A DNA stretch of 64,000 nt from NCBI RefSeq assembly GCF_001644225.1, contig NZ_LSTV01000002.1:327721-391720 (forward strand), read 5' to 3'. The notes under the pieces are model-generated. The model was not told the DNA's origin. It ran no database searches and saw only the letters and a program-made list of their open reading frames with translations. Made by a program: the position numbers and the translations under genes. The DNA comes from Microbacterium oleivorans (GTDB taxonomy: Bacteria; Actinomycetota; Actinomycetes; Actinomycetales; Microbacteriaceae). Numbering within the stretch: position 1 is the first letter of the stretch; every line of letters begins with the position of its first letter. Below are positions 34,887 to 44,164 of this stretch, one piece after another.

Positions 34887-35684
34887 GTGACCGACTCCTC
34901 GCCCACGGAGCACCCCACCCGACGTTCCCGTCGTCCGCGCCCTCGTCGTCGCGCGACGGTCGCGAGCGTGTTCGGCGAGATCCTGCTCACGGTCGGTGTG
35001 CTGACCCTGCTCTACGTGTCCTGGCACACCTGGATCGGCGACGCGATCGTGCAGAGCGAGCAGCACGCTGCCGCGCAGGCGCTCGCGGAGGAGTGGGCGA
35101 ACGAAGCGCCCGAGACCCCGGAACCGTCCGAGACCCCCGCGCCCGATGCGACCGCGGAGCCGGAGGGCCCCGCGGCGATCCCCGTCCTCGGCGAGCAGTC
35201 CCACGGCGACGTGTTCGGGATCATGAAGGTGCCGCGCTTCGGCTCGAACTGGCAATTCAAGATCGCCTCCGGGATCACCCGCCCCGACATCCTCGACCGC
35301 GGCGAGATCGGCCATTACCCCGACACCGCGATGCCCGGTGCGGTGGGCAACACCGCCTACGCCGCGCACCGGTGGACCTCGGGCGCCCCGTTCGACCCGA
35401 TCGACCGCCTCGTCATCGGTGACGCGATCGTCGTCCAGACGAAGGCGGGCTGGTACACCTACCGGTTCCGCTCGCTCGAGTACGTCCAGGAGACGCAGGT
35501 GCAGGTGCTGCTCCCCGTCCCCAACCAGCCCGGCGTCGAAGCCGACGGCCGCTACCTGACGCTCACGAGCTGTGCGCCGAAACTGAACTCCCTGGAGCGC
35601 ATCATCGCCTACGCCGTGTTCGACGAGTTCACCCCGACCGCCGACGGCCCGCCGGCGTCGCTGACCGCAGGGGTGGACGCCTGA
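34887..35684 (+). CDS. Class E sortase
   Basis: This 265-residue transpeptidase attaches surface proteins to the cell wall or links pilin-like proteins. An Arg-rich N-terminus precedes one membrane anchor (about residues 28-48), then a Pro/Glu-rich linker and the sortase barrel. Catalytic residues are visible: His161 in YAAHRW, Cys229 in TLTSC and probably Arg238. TLTSC is typical of classes D/E; class E is the actinobacterial housekeeping type recognising LAxTG. TAAACT (34875-34880) lies 6 bp before the GTG, implying leaderless translation. No substrate gene is adjacent. Confidence 0.92.
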   Translation: MTDSSPTEHPTRRSRRPRPRRRATVASVFGEILLTVGVLTLLYVSWHTWIGDAIVQSEQHAAAQALAEEWANEAPETPEPSETPAPDATAEPEGPAAIPVLGEQSHGDVFGIMKVPRFGSNWQFKIASGITRPDILDRGEIGHYPDTAMPGAVGNTAYAAHRWTSGAPFDPIDRLVIGDAIVVQTKAGWYTYRFRSLEYVQETQVQVLLPVPNQPGVEADGRYLTLTSCAPKLNSLERIIAYAVFDEFTPTADGPPASLTAGVDA

Positions 35685-35851
35685 TGTACGCGGCGCTCTG
35701 GCGTGTGCTTCCCGGCCCGTGGTGGGTGCGGGTCCTCATCCTGATCGTGCTGGCCGCGATCATCTTGTACCTGCTCTTCTACTACGCGTTCCCGTGGGTG
35801 TTCCACACGCTGTGGCCGAACGAGGAGTCCACCGTCGGCGGCGGCGGGTGA
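35684..35851 (+). CDS. 55-residue single-pass membrane protein
   Basis: This tiny protein has a Trp-rich N-terminus (LPGPWWVR), one hydrophobic helix (about residues 17-38) and an acidic, Gly-ending tail. Its ATG overlaps the sortase stop by one base and its stop overlaps the next gene's GTG (GTGA), so all three are translationally coupled. I do not recognise a family with certainty; small proteins at this position are seen in related actinobacteria. Assisting the sortase is a contextual guess. Confidence 0.8.
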   Translation: MYAALWRVLPGPWWVRVLILIVLAAIILYLLFYYAFPWVFHTLWPNEESTVGGGG

Positions 35852-36486
35852 CCAGCGGCATCCGTGTCCTCGTCGTCGACAACCACGACAGTTTCGTCCA
35901 CACCCTGATCGGGTACCTCGTCGAGTTGGGCGCCGACGTCGAGATGGTCGAATCGGATGCCGCGGATGCGCTCTCGCGGGTGGACGCGGCCGACGGCGTC
36001 GTGATCTCTCCCGGCCCCGGCACGCCCGAGGATGCGGGTGCGTCGATCCAGATCGTCCGGCGGTGCGCCGCCACGGCCACCCCCCTGCTCGGCGTGTGCC
36101 TCGGGCATCAGGCGATCGCGGTCGCGTTCGGCGGGGTCGTCTCGCACGCTGCCGACCTCATGCACGGACGCACCTCGCCCGTGCACCACGACGGCACCGG
36201 GGTGTTCGCGGGACTGCCGTCGCCGTTCACGGCCACGCGCTACCACTCGCTCGCCGTCGAGCGCGACCGCGTTCCGGCCGACCTGCGCGTCACGGCGTGG
36301 ACGGAGTCCGGCACGGTCATGGGGCTCGCGCACCGTTCGCTGCCGCTGGTCGGGGTGCAGTTCCACCCCGAGAGCGTGCTCACCGAGGGCGGTTACCTGC
36401 TGCTGGGCACGTGGCTGGAGGGCATCGGAGTGATGGATGCCGCAGCGCGCGGCGCCCGGCTGTCACCGCATCGCACCGTGGCGTGA
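35848..36486 (+). CDS. Class I glutamine amidotransferase, TrpG/PabA type
   Basis: This 212-residue protein supplies ammonia from glutamine to a chorismate-using enzyme (anthranilate or aminodeoxychorismate synthase). The triad is complete: Cys84 in GVCLGHQ, and His173 and Glu175 in FHPES. The family's opening DNHDSFVHTL and SPGPGTP oxyanion strand are present. No TrpE/PabB partner is nearby. In actinobacteria such a gene lies next to the pknB cluster and is usually annotated pabA or trpG, so the partner is encoded elsewhere. The GTG overlaps the upstream stop. Confidence 0.92.
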   Translation: MTSGIRVLVVDNHDSFVHTLIGYLVELGADVEMVESDAADALSRVDAADGVVISPGPGTPEDAGASIQIVRRCAATATPLLGVCLGHQAIAVAFGGVVSHAADLMHGRTSPVHHDGTGVFAGLPSPFTATRYHSLAVERDRVPADLRVTAWTESGTVMGLAHRSLPLVGVQFHPESVLTEGGYLLLGTWLEGIGVMDAAARGARLSPHRTVA

Positions 36487-36495
36487 CCTCGGGGG

Positions 36496-38211
36496 TCAGC
36501 CGCTGCAGGTCGTGAGGACGATCTCCGACCCCACGGGAACCTCGCCGATCGCCGACTGCACCTTCACCATGCGCGGGTCGGTGGCCGGGCAGGAGGGATC
36601 CTCCTGGATGACGGGCTCGAGGCCGTACTCGTCCGAGCGGAGGATCTCGGCGGCCTTGTCGACCGTGTAGTTCAGCGCGAAGTCCTCGACGGTGACGGTA
36701 CCGGTGGCGACGACGAGGTCGACGGCGGTGTTGAGGGGGACCTCTTCGCCGGCGGTCACGGGCGCGCCGTCCACCGATCCGCTGATCACGACATCGGCCG
36801 CCAGGGCCGGGTCGTTGCGTCGTGTGATCGAACCGAGCGTGAGGCCCTCCTGCTCGAGGGCGGTCGTCACCTCGTCGACCGTCAGGTTGGCGAGGGTGGG
36901 GATGGCGGCCATCTCGACACCCTCCGAGACGTACACGGTGACCTGGTCTCCCGGTGCGACGGTGGTGCCGGCCGCGGGGTCGGTGCGCACTACGGCGCCC
37001 TCGGGGACGTCGGCGCTCGTCTCGCCGACCTGCAGCGGGTCGAGCTGATCCTTGTCGAGGACCTCCTGCGCGCGGTCCCAGGTCATCGTCACGACGTCGG
37101 GGACGGTGAGCGCGTTCGGGGTAACGGTCCCCTCCTCCGGGCGGATCGTGTTCACCCAGATGAAGACCGACACGAGCAGCACGGCGAGCATCGCGATGCC
37201 GGCCCACACCCACGCGACGGGGGGCCCGGCCTGCGTGCGGCGCATCGTGTCGTCGCTCGTCAGTTGGCGCAGCGACCGCGCCGTCTCGGCCGCCTGCTTC
37301 GGGTCGGGGCCGTACAGCTCGTTGCTGAGGTGCTCGACGCGTCGCTTGCTCGGCGCCTTGCGGCCGGTCGCGGCGGCGAGGGCGTCGCGGAAGGCGACGG
37401 CGGTCTGCGGCCGCTGGAACGGGTCCTTCGCGAGCGCGCGCAGCACAAGGGCGTCGAGCGACCGCGGCACGGTCTCGACCACCTCGGACGGCGGGACGGG
37501 CGCCTCGGACACGTGCTGATAGGCGACCGCGATCGGGTTCTCGCCGCGGAACGGCGGCTGCCCTGTCAGCAGTTCGTAGAGGACGATGCCGGCCGAGTAG
37601 ATGTCGGCGCGGGCGTCCACAGGGTCGCCCTTGGCCATCTCGGGCGAGAAGTACGACGCGGTTCCGATGATCGCGGTGGTCTCGGCGACCGTCGACGACG
37701 AGTCCGACACGGCACGCGCGATGCCGAAGTCCATGACCTTCACCTGACCGGCATCCGTCACCATGACGTTGCCGGGCTTGATGTCGCGGTGGACGACGCC
37801 GGCCCGGTGGGAGTACTCGAGGGCTTCGAGGATGCCGTCGGTGTAGCGCAGGGCGTCCTCGATCGGGACGGGACCCTCGCTGATGATGTCCTTCAGCAGG
37901 CGCCCCGAGACGAGCTCCATGACGATGTACGGTTCGGGATGCGGCTGCCCCGCGGCATCCGTCCTCGTCTCCTCACCGGCATCGAAGACACGGACGATCG
38001 CAGGGTGCGACATGCGCGACGCGGACTGCGCCTCGAGGCGGAACCGCGTGCGGAACGCCCCGTCGGCGGCGAGATCCGGCTCGAGGATCTTGATGGCGAC
38101 GTCGCGCCCGAGCGTGAGGTCCTGCCCGCGGTACACCGAAGCCATGCCGCCTCGGCCGATGAGGTCATCGACGCGGTAGCGGCCCGAAAGCACGCGTTGC
38201 TGTACGGACAC
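36496..38211 (-). CDS. pknB: Serine/threonine protein kinase PknB with PASTA domains
   Basis: This 571-residue transmembrane kinase controls cell-wall growth and division. The cytoplasmic kinase has Lys41, HRD at 141-143 and DFG at 161-163. The activation loop carries adjacent threonines at 178-179. One transmembrane helix (about residues 345-365) leads to three extracellular PASTA repeats that bind peptidoglycan fragments or lipid II. Mycobacterial PknB has four PASTA repeats. The GTG at 38211 gives the family's usual LSGRYRVDDLIGRGG opening. It is last in the operon, 70 bp after pknA. Confidence 0.95.
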   Translation of the reverse strand: MSVQQRVLSGRYRVDDLIGRGGMASVYRGQDLTLGRDVAIKILEPDLAADGAFRTRFRLEAQSASRMSHPAIVRVFDAGEETRTDAAGQPHPEPYIVMELVSGRLLKDIISEGPVPIEDALRYTDGILEALEYSHRAGVVHRDIKPGNVMVTDAGQVKVMDFGIARAVSDSSSTVAETTAIIGTASYFSPEMAKGDPVDARADIYSAGIVLYELLTGQPPFRGENPIAVAYQHVSEAPVPPSEVVETVPRSLDALVLRALAKDPFQRPQTAVAFRDALAAATGRKAPSKRRVEHLSNELYGPDPKQAAETARSLRQLTSDDTMRRTQAGPPVAWVWAGIAMLAVLLVSVFIWVNTIRPEEGTVTPNALTVPDVVTMTWDRAQEVLDKDQLDPLQVGETSADVPEGAVVRTDPAAGTTVAPGDQVTVYVSEGVEMAAIPTLANLTVDEVTTALEQEGLTLGSITRRNDPALAADVVISGSVDGAPVTAGEEVPLNTAVDLVVATGTVTVEDFALNYTVDKAAEILRSDEYGLEPVIQEDPSCPATDPRMVKVQSAIGEVPVGSEIVLTTCSG

Positions 38212-38281
38212 ATCACTCCCCGGAATGGAACCCGGACAGCCTATCCGACCCCGCTCGAAAGCCCGCTGAAAGCGGTCGTGG

Positions 38282-40102
38282 TCAGCCGTCGCCCTCGCCG
38301 TCGGCCGGCGGGGTCTCCTCGGGCGCGGGCACGATCGACGCCGACGCCTCGGGAGAGCTCCCCGACACACGCTCGGTGCTCTCACCCGTGCACGTGACGG
38401 TGTAGGTCACCGAGAGGGCCTGGCTGTTCTCGTCGACGACGATCTTCGCCGGGCGCTGGTCGATGTCGAAGCTCGCCGTCGACTCGCCGTTCGTGTCGAA
38501 GATGCCGCCCGAGAGCGTCATCGTGTAGCTCGACGCCGTGGGAGACCCCGCGGGGCAGGTGTAGCTGTCCCACATGACCTGGACCGTCGACCCGGCGGTG
38601 ACGGTGCCGTCGCCGTTGCCACCCTCGATGCGGGGGGCGGCGGGGACTCCGAGCGCCGCGGCGTCGGCGTAGTACAGCAGCGTGATCTCGCGGTCGAAGC
38701 GCACGTTGCCGGTCGGATCGACGCTGTACACCTGACCGGCTTGGTCGTCCGTGTCGGCCTGATCACCGCGCTCGCAGACGACGTTGTCGAAACCGTTGTC
38801 GTTGAGGATCGCGGTGGCTTCCTCGCACGTCTTCCCCTCGAGCCCCAGGGTCGCGGGGTTCGCGGTCGTCGGCTCGGTCTCGGTGGGGGTCGGTGCGGGT
38901 GAGGAGGGCGGGACGCTGGCGCTCGACGGGGGGTTCGAGGGCGTGTTGCTCGGAGCCGCGGTGTTGCCCTGCGGCATGAAGAGTGCGATGAGCCCACCGA
39001 TCAACACGATCGCCAGCAGCGCGATGAGCGCGACCAGGGGCCAGGTCCACGGGCTGCGCTTCTTCTTGCGCTGCGTCTGTTCGGACGATGCCTGGTCGGT
39101 GGACAGCGCGGCCGTGCCCGTGCCGACGGCGGCCGCAGCCCCGGCCCCGGCCGCGGCGGCTCCGCCCGCGGGCAGGAGGCGGGTCGTGGCATCCGATCCC
39201 GTGGTCGGGGTCAGCAGCTGCGTGAACGCGTCGGCGTCGGCGGCCCCGGCGATCGCGGGGACGATGGCCGCGGCGCCGGCGACGTCCCCACGACGCAGCG
39301 CGCCGGCGGCACGCGCGACGGCGGAGGTCGAGGCGGGACGTTCTTCGGGCTTCTTCGCGATCATGCTCATCACGAAGCGCTGCACGGGCTCGGCGACCGT
39401 GTCGGGCAGCGGCGGCGGGGTGTCGTTGATCTGCGCCATCGCGATGGCGACCTGCGACTCACCCGTGAACGGACGACGACCCGCGAGCAGTTCGTAGGCG
39501 ACGATGCCGAGCGAATAGATGTCGGTGGAAGGGGATGCCGCGTGCCCCGACGCCTGCTCGGGCGAGAGGTACTGAACGGTTCCCATGACCTGGCCGGTCG
39601 CGGTCAGCGGCACCTGATCGGCGATGCGGGCGATGCCGAAGTCGGTGATCTTGACGCGGCCGTCGGGGGTGATCAGCAGGTTGCCGGGCTTGATGTCGCG
39701 GTGGACGAGCCCCGCGGCGTGGGCCGCCTGCAGCGCCGACGCGGTCTGCGCGACGATGTCGAGCGTCTTGTCGGTCGAGAGGGCGCCCTCGCGCTCGAGG
39801 ATCGTCGACAGCGCCTCGCCGGGGACGAGCTCCATGACGAGGAAGGCGGAGCCGTTCTCCTCGCCGTAGTCGAAGACGCTGGCGATGCCCTCGTGGTTCA
39901 CGAGCGCGGCGTGACGGGCCTCGGCGCGGAAGCGCTCGAGGAAGCCCGGGTCGCCCATGTACTCGTCTTTGAGGATCTTGATGGCGACCGTGCGGCCGAT
40001 GACGTGGTCGGTGGCCTCCCAGACCTCGCCCATGCCGCCGATCGCGATCCGCGAGTCCAGTTCGTACCGTCCGCCGAAGCTCACACCCTGCGTCGGTCTC
40101 AT
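38282..40102 (-). CDS. pknA: Serine/threonine protein kinase PknA with PASTA-like and Ig-like ectodomain
   Basis: This is a 606-residue kinase. The catalytic domain (12-270) has Lys42, HRD at 134-136 and DFG at 154-156. An Ala/Gly-rich linker leads to a transmembrane helix at 354-376. Outside are a Ser/Pro/Thr linker, one PASTA-like domain (about 420-480) and a beta-sandwich-like domain (about 487-590) with a Cys pair. Mycobacterial PknA lacks such an ectodomain, so this version may sense an external ligand. The ATG overlaps the pbpA stop by 4 bp. Confidence 0.94.
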   Translation of the reverse strand: MRPTQGVSFGGRYELDSRIAIGGMGEVWEATDHVIGRTVAIKILKDEYMGDPGFLERFRAEARHAALVNHEGIASVFDYGEENGSAFLVMELVPGEALSTILEREGALSTDKTLDIVAQTASALQAAHAAGLVHRDIKPGNLLITPDGRVKITDFGIARIADQVPLTATGQVMGTVQYLSPEQASGHAASPSTDIYSLGIVAYELLAGRRPFTGESQVAIAMAQINDTPPPLPDTVAEPVQRFVMSMIAKKPEERPASTSAVARAAGALRRGDVAGAAAIVPAIAGAADADAFTQLLTPTTGSDATTRLLPAGGAAAAGAGAAAAVGTGTAALSTDQASSEQTQRKKKRSPWTWPLVALIALLAIVLIGGLIALFMPQGNTAAPSNTPSNPPSSASVPPSSPAPTPTETEPTTANPATLGLEGKTCEEATAILNDNGFDNVVCERGDQADTDDQAGQVYSVDPTGNVRFDREITLLYYADAAALGVPAAPRIEGGNGDGTVTAGSTVQVMWDSYTCPAGSPTASSYTMTLSGGIFDTNGESTASFDIDQRPAKIVVDENSQALSVTYTVTCTGESTERVSGSSPEASASIVPAPEETPPADGEGDG

Positions 40103-41553
40103 TCGCTCAGCACCGCCTCAATCACTTTCTTCGCGATCGGGGCCGCGATCCCGTTGCTCGTGCCGTTCTGGCCGAGCCCACCACCGTTCTCCACCATCAC
40201 CGTGACGACCACTTCCGGGTCTTCTGCGGGCGCGAAACCGGTGAACCAGAGCGTGTACGGGTCCCCCGGATTGTGCTCCGCCGTTCCGGTCTTCCCGGCG
40301 ACGTCGACGCCGTCTATTCTCGCACCCGACGCCGCACCGTTTTGGACATTGCCGATCATCAGGGTCGTCATCGTCTCGGCCACCTCGGGGGTCAGCGCCT
40401 CGCCGAACTGCGTGTTCGCCGGCTCGTCCTGCACCGTCAGATCGGCCGCGACGACGCGGTCGACCATCCGCGGGTTCATGACGACGCCGTCGTTCGCGAT
40501 GCCGGCGGCGACCATCGCCATCTGCAGCGGGGTGGCGCGCACGTCGGTCTGACCGATGCCGCTGAGCGCGGTCTGCGGCTCGTCGAAGCCCTCGGGGTAG
40601 CTCGACGCGGCGACGTCGAGGGGGATCTCGAAGGCCGAGTTGAAGCCGAACTTCTGCGCCTGTTCACGGATGGCGTCGGTGCCCAGCTCGAGCGCGAGCT
40701 CGGCCATGGGGATGTTGCAGCTGAGCCGCAGCGCGGTCTCGAGCGTCGTCTTCTCCCCCGGTCCGCACGTGCCGCGGTCGAAGTTGTGCAGGACGTTGTT
40801 CGTTCCCGGGAGCGTGAAGGTCGCCGGGTTGTCGAACTCGGAGTCGGGGGTGTACTTCCCCGAGGCGAGGGCGGCCGACGCGACGACGAGCTTGAAGGTC
40901 GATCCGGGGGGCTCCGTCTCGCGCGTCACCCGGTTGGTGAGCGGTCGCAGCGGATCCGCCTGCAGCTCCTGATCGGCGGCGTTGACCGCCGAGCTGTTGT
41001 GCGAGGCGAGCTTGTTGGTGTCGAAGCTGGGGCTGGTGGCCATCGCGAGGATGCGGCCCGTGTCGGGCTCCATCGCGACGACCGCGCCCTCGAGTCCGTC
41101 CAGCGCGTCGTACGCGACCTTCTGCACCGCGGGGTCGAGCGAGAGGAGCACGTTCGACCCGCGCGGCGGCTGGCCGCTCACGATCTGGTCGAGACGGGTC
41201 AGGAACTGCTGGCTGCCGGTGCCGGCGAGGGCGGCGTTCATCGCGTACTCGAGCCCGGTCGAGGAGCGCAGGACGGGGTTGATGAACCCGGTCACGGGCG
41301 CCCACATCTCGGCATCCGGATACGTACGGATCCAGCTGTAGACGTCGTCGCTCGGCTCGGACGACGCGATCGCCGTGCTGCCGGCGAAGATCGTGCCGCG
41401 CTGCACCGCGTACGAGTCGTACAGCGTGCGCCGGTTGTCGGGGTTCTCGTTCAGCTGACCGGCGAGGGCCACCTGGATCACGCTCGTCGCCGCGAACAGG
41501 CTGAGGAACATGAGGAGCACCACGACGCTCAGTCGACGGAGTTGCTTGGTCAT
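40099..41553 (-). CDS. pbpA: Class B penicillin-binding protein (PbpA family)
   Basis: This transpeptidase cross-links peptidoglycan and is inhibited by beta-lactams. The 484-residue protein has one N-terminal anchor helix (8-30), a short dimerisation region and a transpeptidase domain. The domain carries the catalytic STFK (218-221), SCN (278-280) and KTG (421-423) motifs. Its gene follows a SEDS glycosyltransferase gene with a 4-bp overlap, the usual pairing of RodA/FtsW with its transpeptidase. It is under the probable control of PknA/PknB encoded downstream. Confidence 0.96.
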   Translation of the reverse strand: MTKQLRRLSVVVLLMFLSLFAATSVIQVALAGQLNENPDNRRTLYDSYAVQRGTIFAGSTAIASSEPSDDVYSWIRTYPDAEMWAPVTGFINPVLRSSTGLEYAMNAALAGTGSQQFLTRLDQIVSGQPPRGSNVLLSLDPAVQKVAYDALDGLEGAVVAMEPDTGRILAMATSPSFDTNKLASHNSSAVNAADQELQADPLRPLTNRVTRETEPPGSTFKLVVASAALASGKYTPDSEFDNPATFTLPGTNNVLHNFDRGTCGPGEKTTLETALRLSCNIPMAELALELGTDAIREQAQKFGFNSAFEIPLDVAASSYPEGFDEPQTALSGIGQTDVRATPLQMAMVAAGIANDGVVMNPRMVDRVVAADLTVQDEPANTQFGEALTPEVAETMTTLMIGNVQNGAASGARIDGVDVAGKTGTAEHNPGDPYTLWFTGFAPAEDPEVVVTVMVENGGGLGQNGTSNGIAAPIAKKVIEAVLSE

Positions 41554-42926
41554 CCGATCACCACCCGGGGCCTGGAGCGGACGGCATCCGAGATCCTCAA
41601 CAGGATCGCGATGATGAGGAAGTTCGCGATGAGGGAGGAACCGCCGGCCGCGAGGAACGGCATCGTCAGACCCGTCAGCGGGATGAGACGGGTGACGCCG
41701 CCGACCATGATGAACACCTGCAGCGCGAGGGTGAACGACAGCCCCGTCGCGAGCAGCTTTCCGAAGTCGTCCTGACCCGCGATGCCGATCCGGATGCCGC
41801 GGCTGACGAAGACCATGTAAAGGGCCAGGATCGCGAAGACGCCGACCAGGCCGAGTTCCTCACCGAGGCTCGGGAGGATGTAGTCGTTGTGGGCGAGCGG
41901 CGTCAGGTCGGGTCGGCCCAAGCCCCAGCCGGTGCCGATGAGTCCGCCGTGGGCGAGGCCGAAGATGCCCGAGACGAGCTGGAAGCTGCTGCCGTTGATG
42001 TAGTCCGGGTTGAAGGCGTCGAGCCAGTTCGAGAACCGGGAGGCGACGTAGGGCAGGACCTGCGAGGCGGCCAGGGCGCCCGCGACGGCCAGGAGGACGC
42101 CGAGGATCGCCCAGCTCGCCTTGCCCGTCGCGACGTAGAGCATCGCGATGAACATGCCGAAGATGAGGATGCCGGTACCCAGGTCGCGCTGAAGGACGAT
42201 GATCCCGAGCGAGACACCCCACACGATCAGCAGCGGCCCGAGCTGGCGGGCGTGCGGCCAGGTGATTCCGAGGAAGCGCGTGCCGACCGAGGTGAGGGCC
42301 TCGCGGGTGCGGACGAGGTAGCCGGCGAAGAAGATCGCGAGGCAGATCTTCGCGAGCTCACCGGGCTGGAACGAGAAGACACCGGCGACCGACACCCAGA
42401 CGTCGGCGCCCGCCTCGATGCCGAGTCCCGGAACGAAGGGGAGCAGCAGCAGCAGGATGCCGCTGAGACCGAAGACGTAGGTGTACCGGAACAGCACGCG
42501 GTAGTTGCGCAGGAAGATCACGATGAGGATGGCGCCGCCGATCGCGATCGCCGCCCAGACGAGCTGACGGAACCCGAGCGAGGACCAGCCGACGCGGTCC
42601 TCGGCGATGTCGAGGCGGTAGATCATCGCGACGCCGACGCCCGTGAGGAGCGTCGCGATCGGCAGGACGAACGGGTCGGCGTCGCGGGCGCAGATGCGCG
42701 TCACGATGTGCAGCGCGAGCGACAGCCCCGCCAGCCACCCGCAGTACGAGAGGAACGTCGGGTCGATCTCGTCGCGGGTGCCCAGCTGGACGAGCAGCAC
42801 GGCGACCGTCGAGACGATGATGGCGAACACGAGCAGGCCGAGCTCGCGGTTGCGCTGGGTCGCCGGCATCCGGAGTTTCCGGAGTGCCTTGATGACCGTC
42901 GTGTCGGTTTCTACCGCGGCTGTCAT
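41550..42926 (-). CDS. rodA: SEDS glycosyltransferase FtsW/RodA
   Basis: This 458-residue polytopic protein of the SEDS family polymerises lipid II into glycan strands. About ten to twelve helices are visible. Family segments include FQPGELAKI, QRDLGTG and GLGRPDLTPLAHNDYILPSLGEELG. An N-terminal cytoplasmic tail precedes the first helix. The ATG at 42926 overlaps the pstP stop by 4 bp, and the stop overlaps pbpA likewise. Operon context matches mycobacterial rodA rather than the division ftsW, so the symbol is a contextual choice. Confidence 0.93.
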   Translation of the reverse strand: MTAAVETDTTVIKALRKLRMPATQRNRELGLLVFAIIVSTVAVLLVQLGTRDEIDPTFLSYCGWLAGLSLALHIVTRICARDADPFVLPIATLLTGVGVAMIYRLDIAEDRVGWSSLGFRQLVWAAIAIGGAILIVIFLRNYRVLFRYTYVFGLSGILLLLLPFVPGLGIEAGADVWVSVAGVFSFQPGELAKICLAIFFAGYLVRTREALTSVGTRFLGITWPHARQLGPLLIVWGVSLGIIVLQRDLGTGILIFGMFIAMLYVATGKASWAILGVLLAVAGALAASQVLPYVASRFSNWLDAFNPDYINGSSFQLVSGIFGLAHGGLIGTGWGLGRPDLTPLAHNDYILPSLGEELGLVGVFAILALYMVFVSRGIRIGIAGQDDFGKLLATGLSFTLALQVFIMVGGVTRLIPLTGLTMPFLAAGGSSLIANFLIIAILLRISDAVRSRPRVVIG

Positions 42927-44152
42927 GGGGTCCCCTGGCGGAGGTTGTCGACGATCGCCTCGGCGTCGGCGAGGGATCGGGCGGAGATGGTCTGCTCCAC
43001 GGACAGCCGCTGATAGGCGGGCAGGTCCGCGAGGAGGATGTCGGTGTCCTCGTACGGCGTGGACAGCGAGATCGGACCGATGTCCTGCTGGATGCCGCGG
43101 TAGATCACGACGCTGTCGTCGTCGGGGCCGACGAAGTAGCGCGTCTGCGTCCAGGCGTAGCCGGCGAAGACGCCCGCGGCGAGCACCGCGACGATCGCGA
43201 TGAAGCCGACGAACCACCAGACGCGGCGGCGGCGCGCGCGGCGACGGTCCTCTTCGATGAGCTCCTCGAGGTACTCGGCCGCGGGCTCGAAGTGGCTGGG
43301 CTCGTTCGCCGCCTGGCGTCCGGTCTGGAACCAGCCCGTCCGGGCGGGGCGCGCGACGGGGACCTCGATGCCCTTCGGAGTGGCCGCGGACCCGACGATG
43401 GTCGCGGTGCCGCTGAACATCGGATGCCGCCCGCCCACGTCGACGAGGACGATCGTGACGTTGTCGGGGGCACCGGCATCCAGCGCCAGCTTCAGGAGCA
43501 TGTCGGCGGTCCGACCCGGCGCGAGGTCCTGGCGCAGGACCTTGGCGGTCTGCGCGTCGTCGACGACGCCGCACAGTCCGTCGGAGCAGATGAGCCACCG
43601 GTCGCCCGGCTGGGTCTGCATGATGAACGCGTCGACCTCGGGGTCGGTGCCCATGTCGCCGAGCACGCGCATGAGGACGGACCGGCGCGGGTGGTAGCGC
43701 GCCTCTTCGGGGGTGATCCGGCCCGAGTCGACGAGGCGCTGGACGAAGGTGTGGTCGGTCGTGATCTGCGTCAGCACGCCGTCGCGGAAGAGGTAGACGC
43801 GGGAGTCGCCGATGTGGGCGATGACGGCGTAGTCGTCGACCATGAGCACGGCGCTGACCGTCGTGCCCATGCCGGCCAGCTCGGGGCGCTCGGTGACCGT
43901 GTCGACGAGGACGTGGGCGGCGTCGACGATCGCTTCACGGAGCTCGCGCTCGGCTTCGGCCGGCGTCGGGAATGCGTGGTCGAGGCCCTCGAGGTGGTGG
44001 ACGGCGATGCTCGAGGCGATGTCACCGCCGGCGTGCCCGCCCATGCCGTCGGCGACGACGAACAGGTTCGAGCCCGAGAAGCCCGAGTCCTGGTTGTTGG
44101 AGCGGACCTTCCCGGTGTGCGAGATGGCGGCGCTCGAGCCCTCGAAGACCAT
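42923..44152 (-). CDS. pstP: PP2C-type Ser/Thr protein phosphatase PstP
   Basis: This phosphatase reverses PknA/PknB phosphorylation. The 409-residue protein has a PPM catalytic domain with metal-binding motifs ADGMGGH, GDSR, SDGL and a late DN, all within residues 1-240. A linker and one transmembrane helix (about residues 318-340) lead to a short extracellular domain. Catalytic acidic residues are intact. It is encoded between fhaB and rodA in the conserved wall-control operon. Confidence 0.95.
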   Translation of the reverse strand: MVFEGSSAAISHTGKVRSNNQDSGFSGSNLFVVADGMGGHAGGDIASSIAVHHLEGLDHAFPTPAEAERELREAIVDAAHVLVDTVTERPELAGMGTTVSAVLMVDDYAVIAHIGDSRVYLFRDGVLTQITTDHTFVQRLVDSGRITPEEARYHPRRSVLMRVLGDMGTDPEVDAFIMQTQPGDRWLICSDGLCGVVDDAQTAKVLRQDLAPGRTADMLLKLALDAGAPDNVTIVLVDVGGRHPMFSGTATIVGSAATPKGIEVPVARPARTGWFQTGRQAANEPSHFEPAAEYLEELIEEDRRRARRRRVWWFVGFIAIVAVLAAGVFAGYAWTQTRYFVGPDDDSVVIYRGIQQDIGPISLSTPYEDTDILLADLPAYQRLSVEQTISARSLADAEAIVDNLRQGTP

Positions 44153-44164
44153 CGGTGCGGGCCG

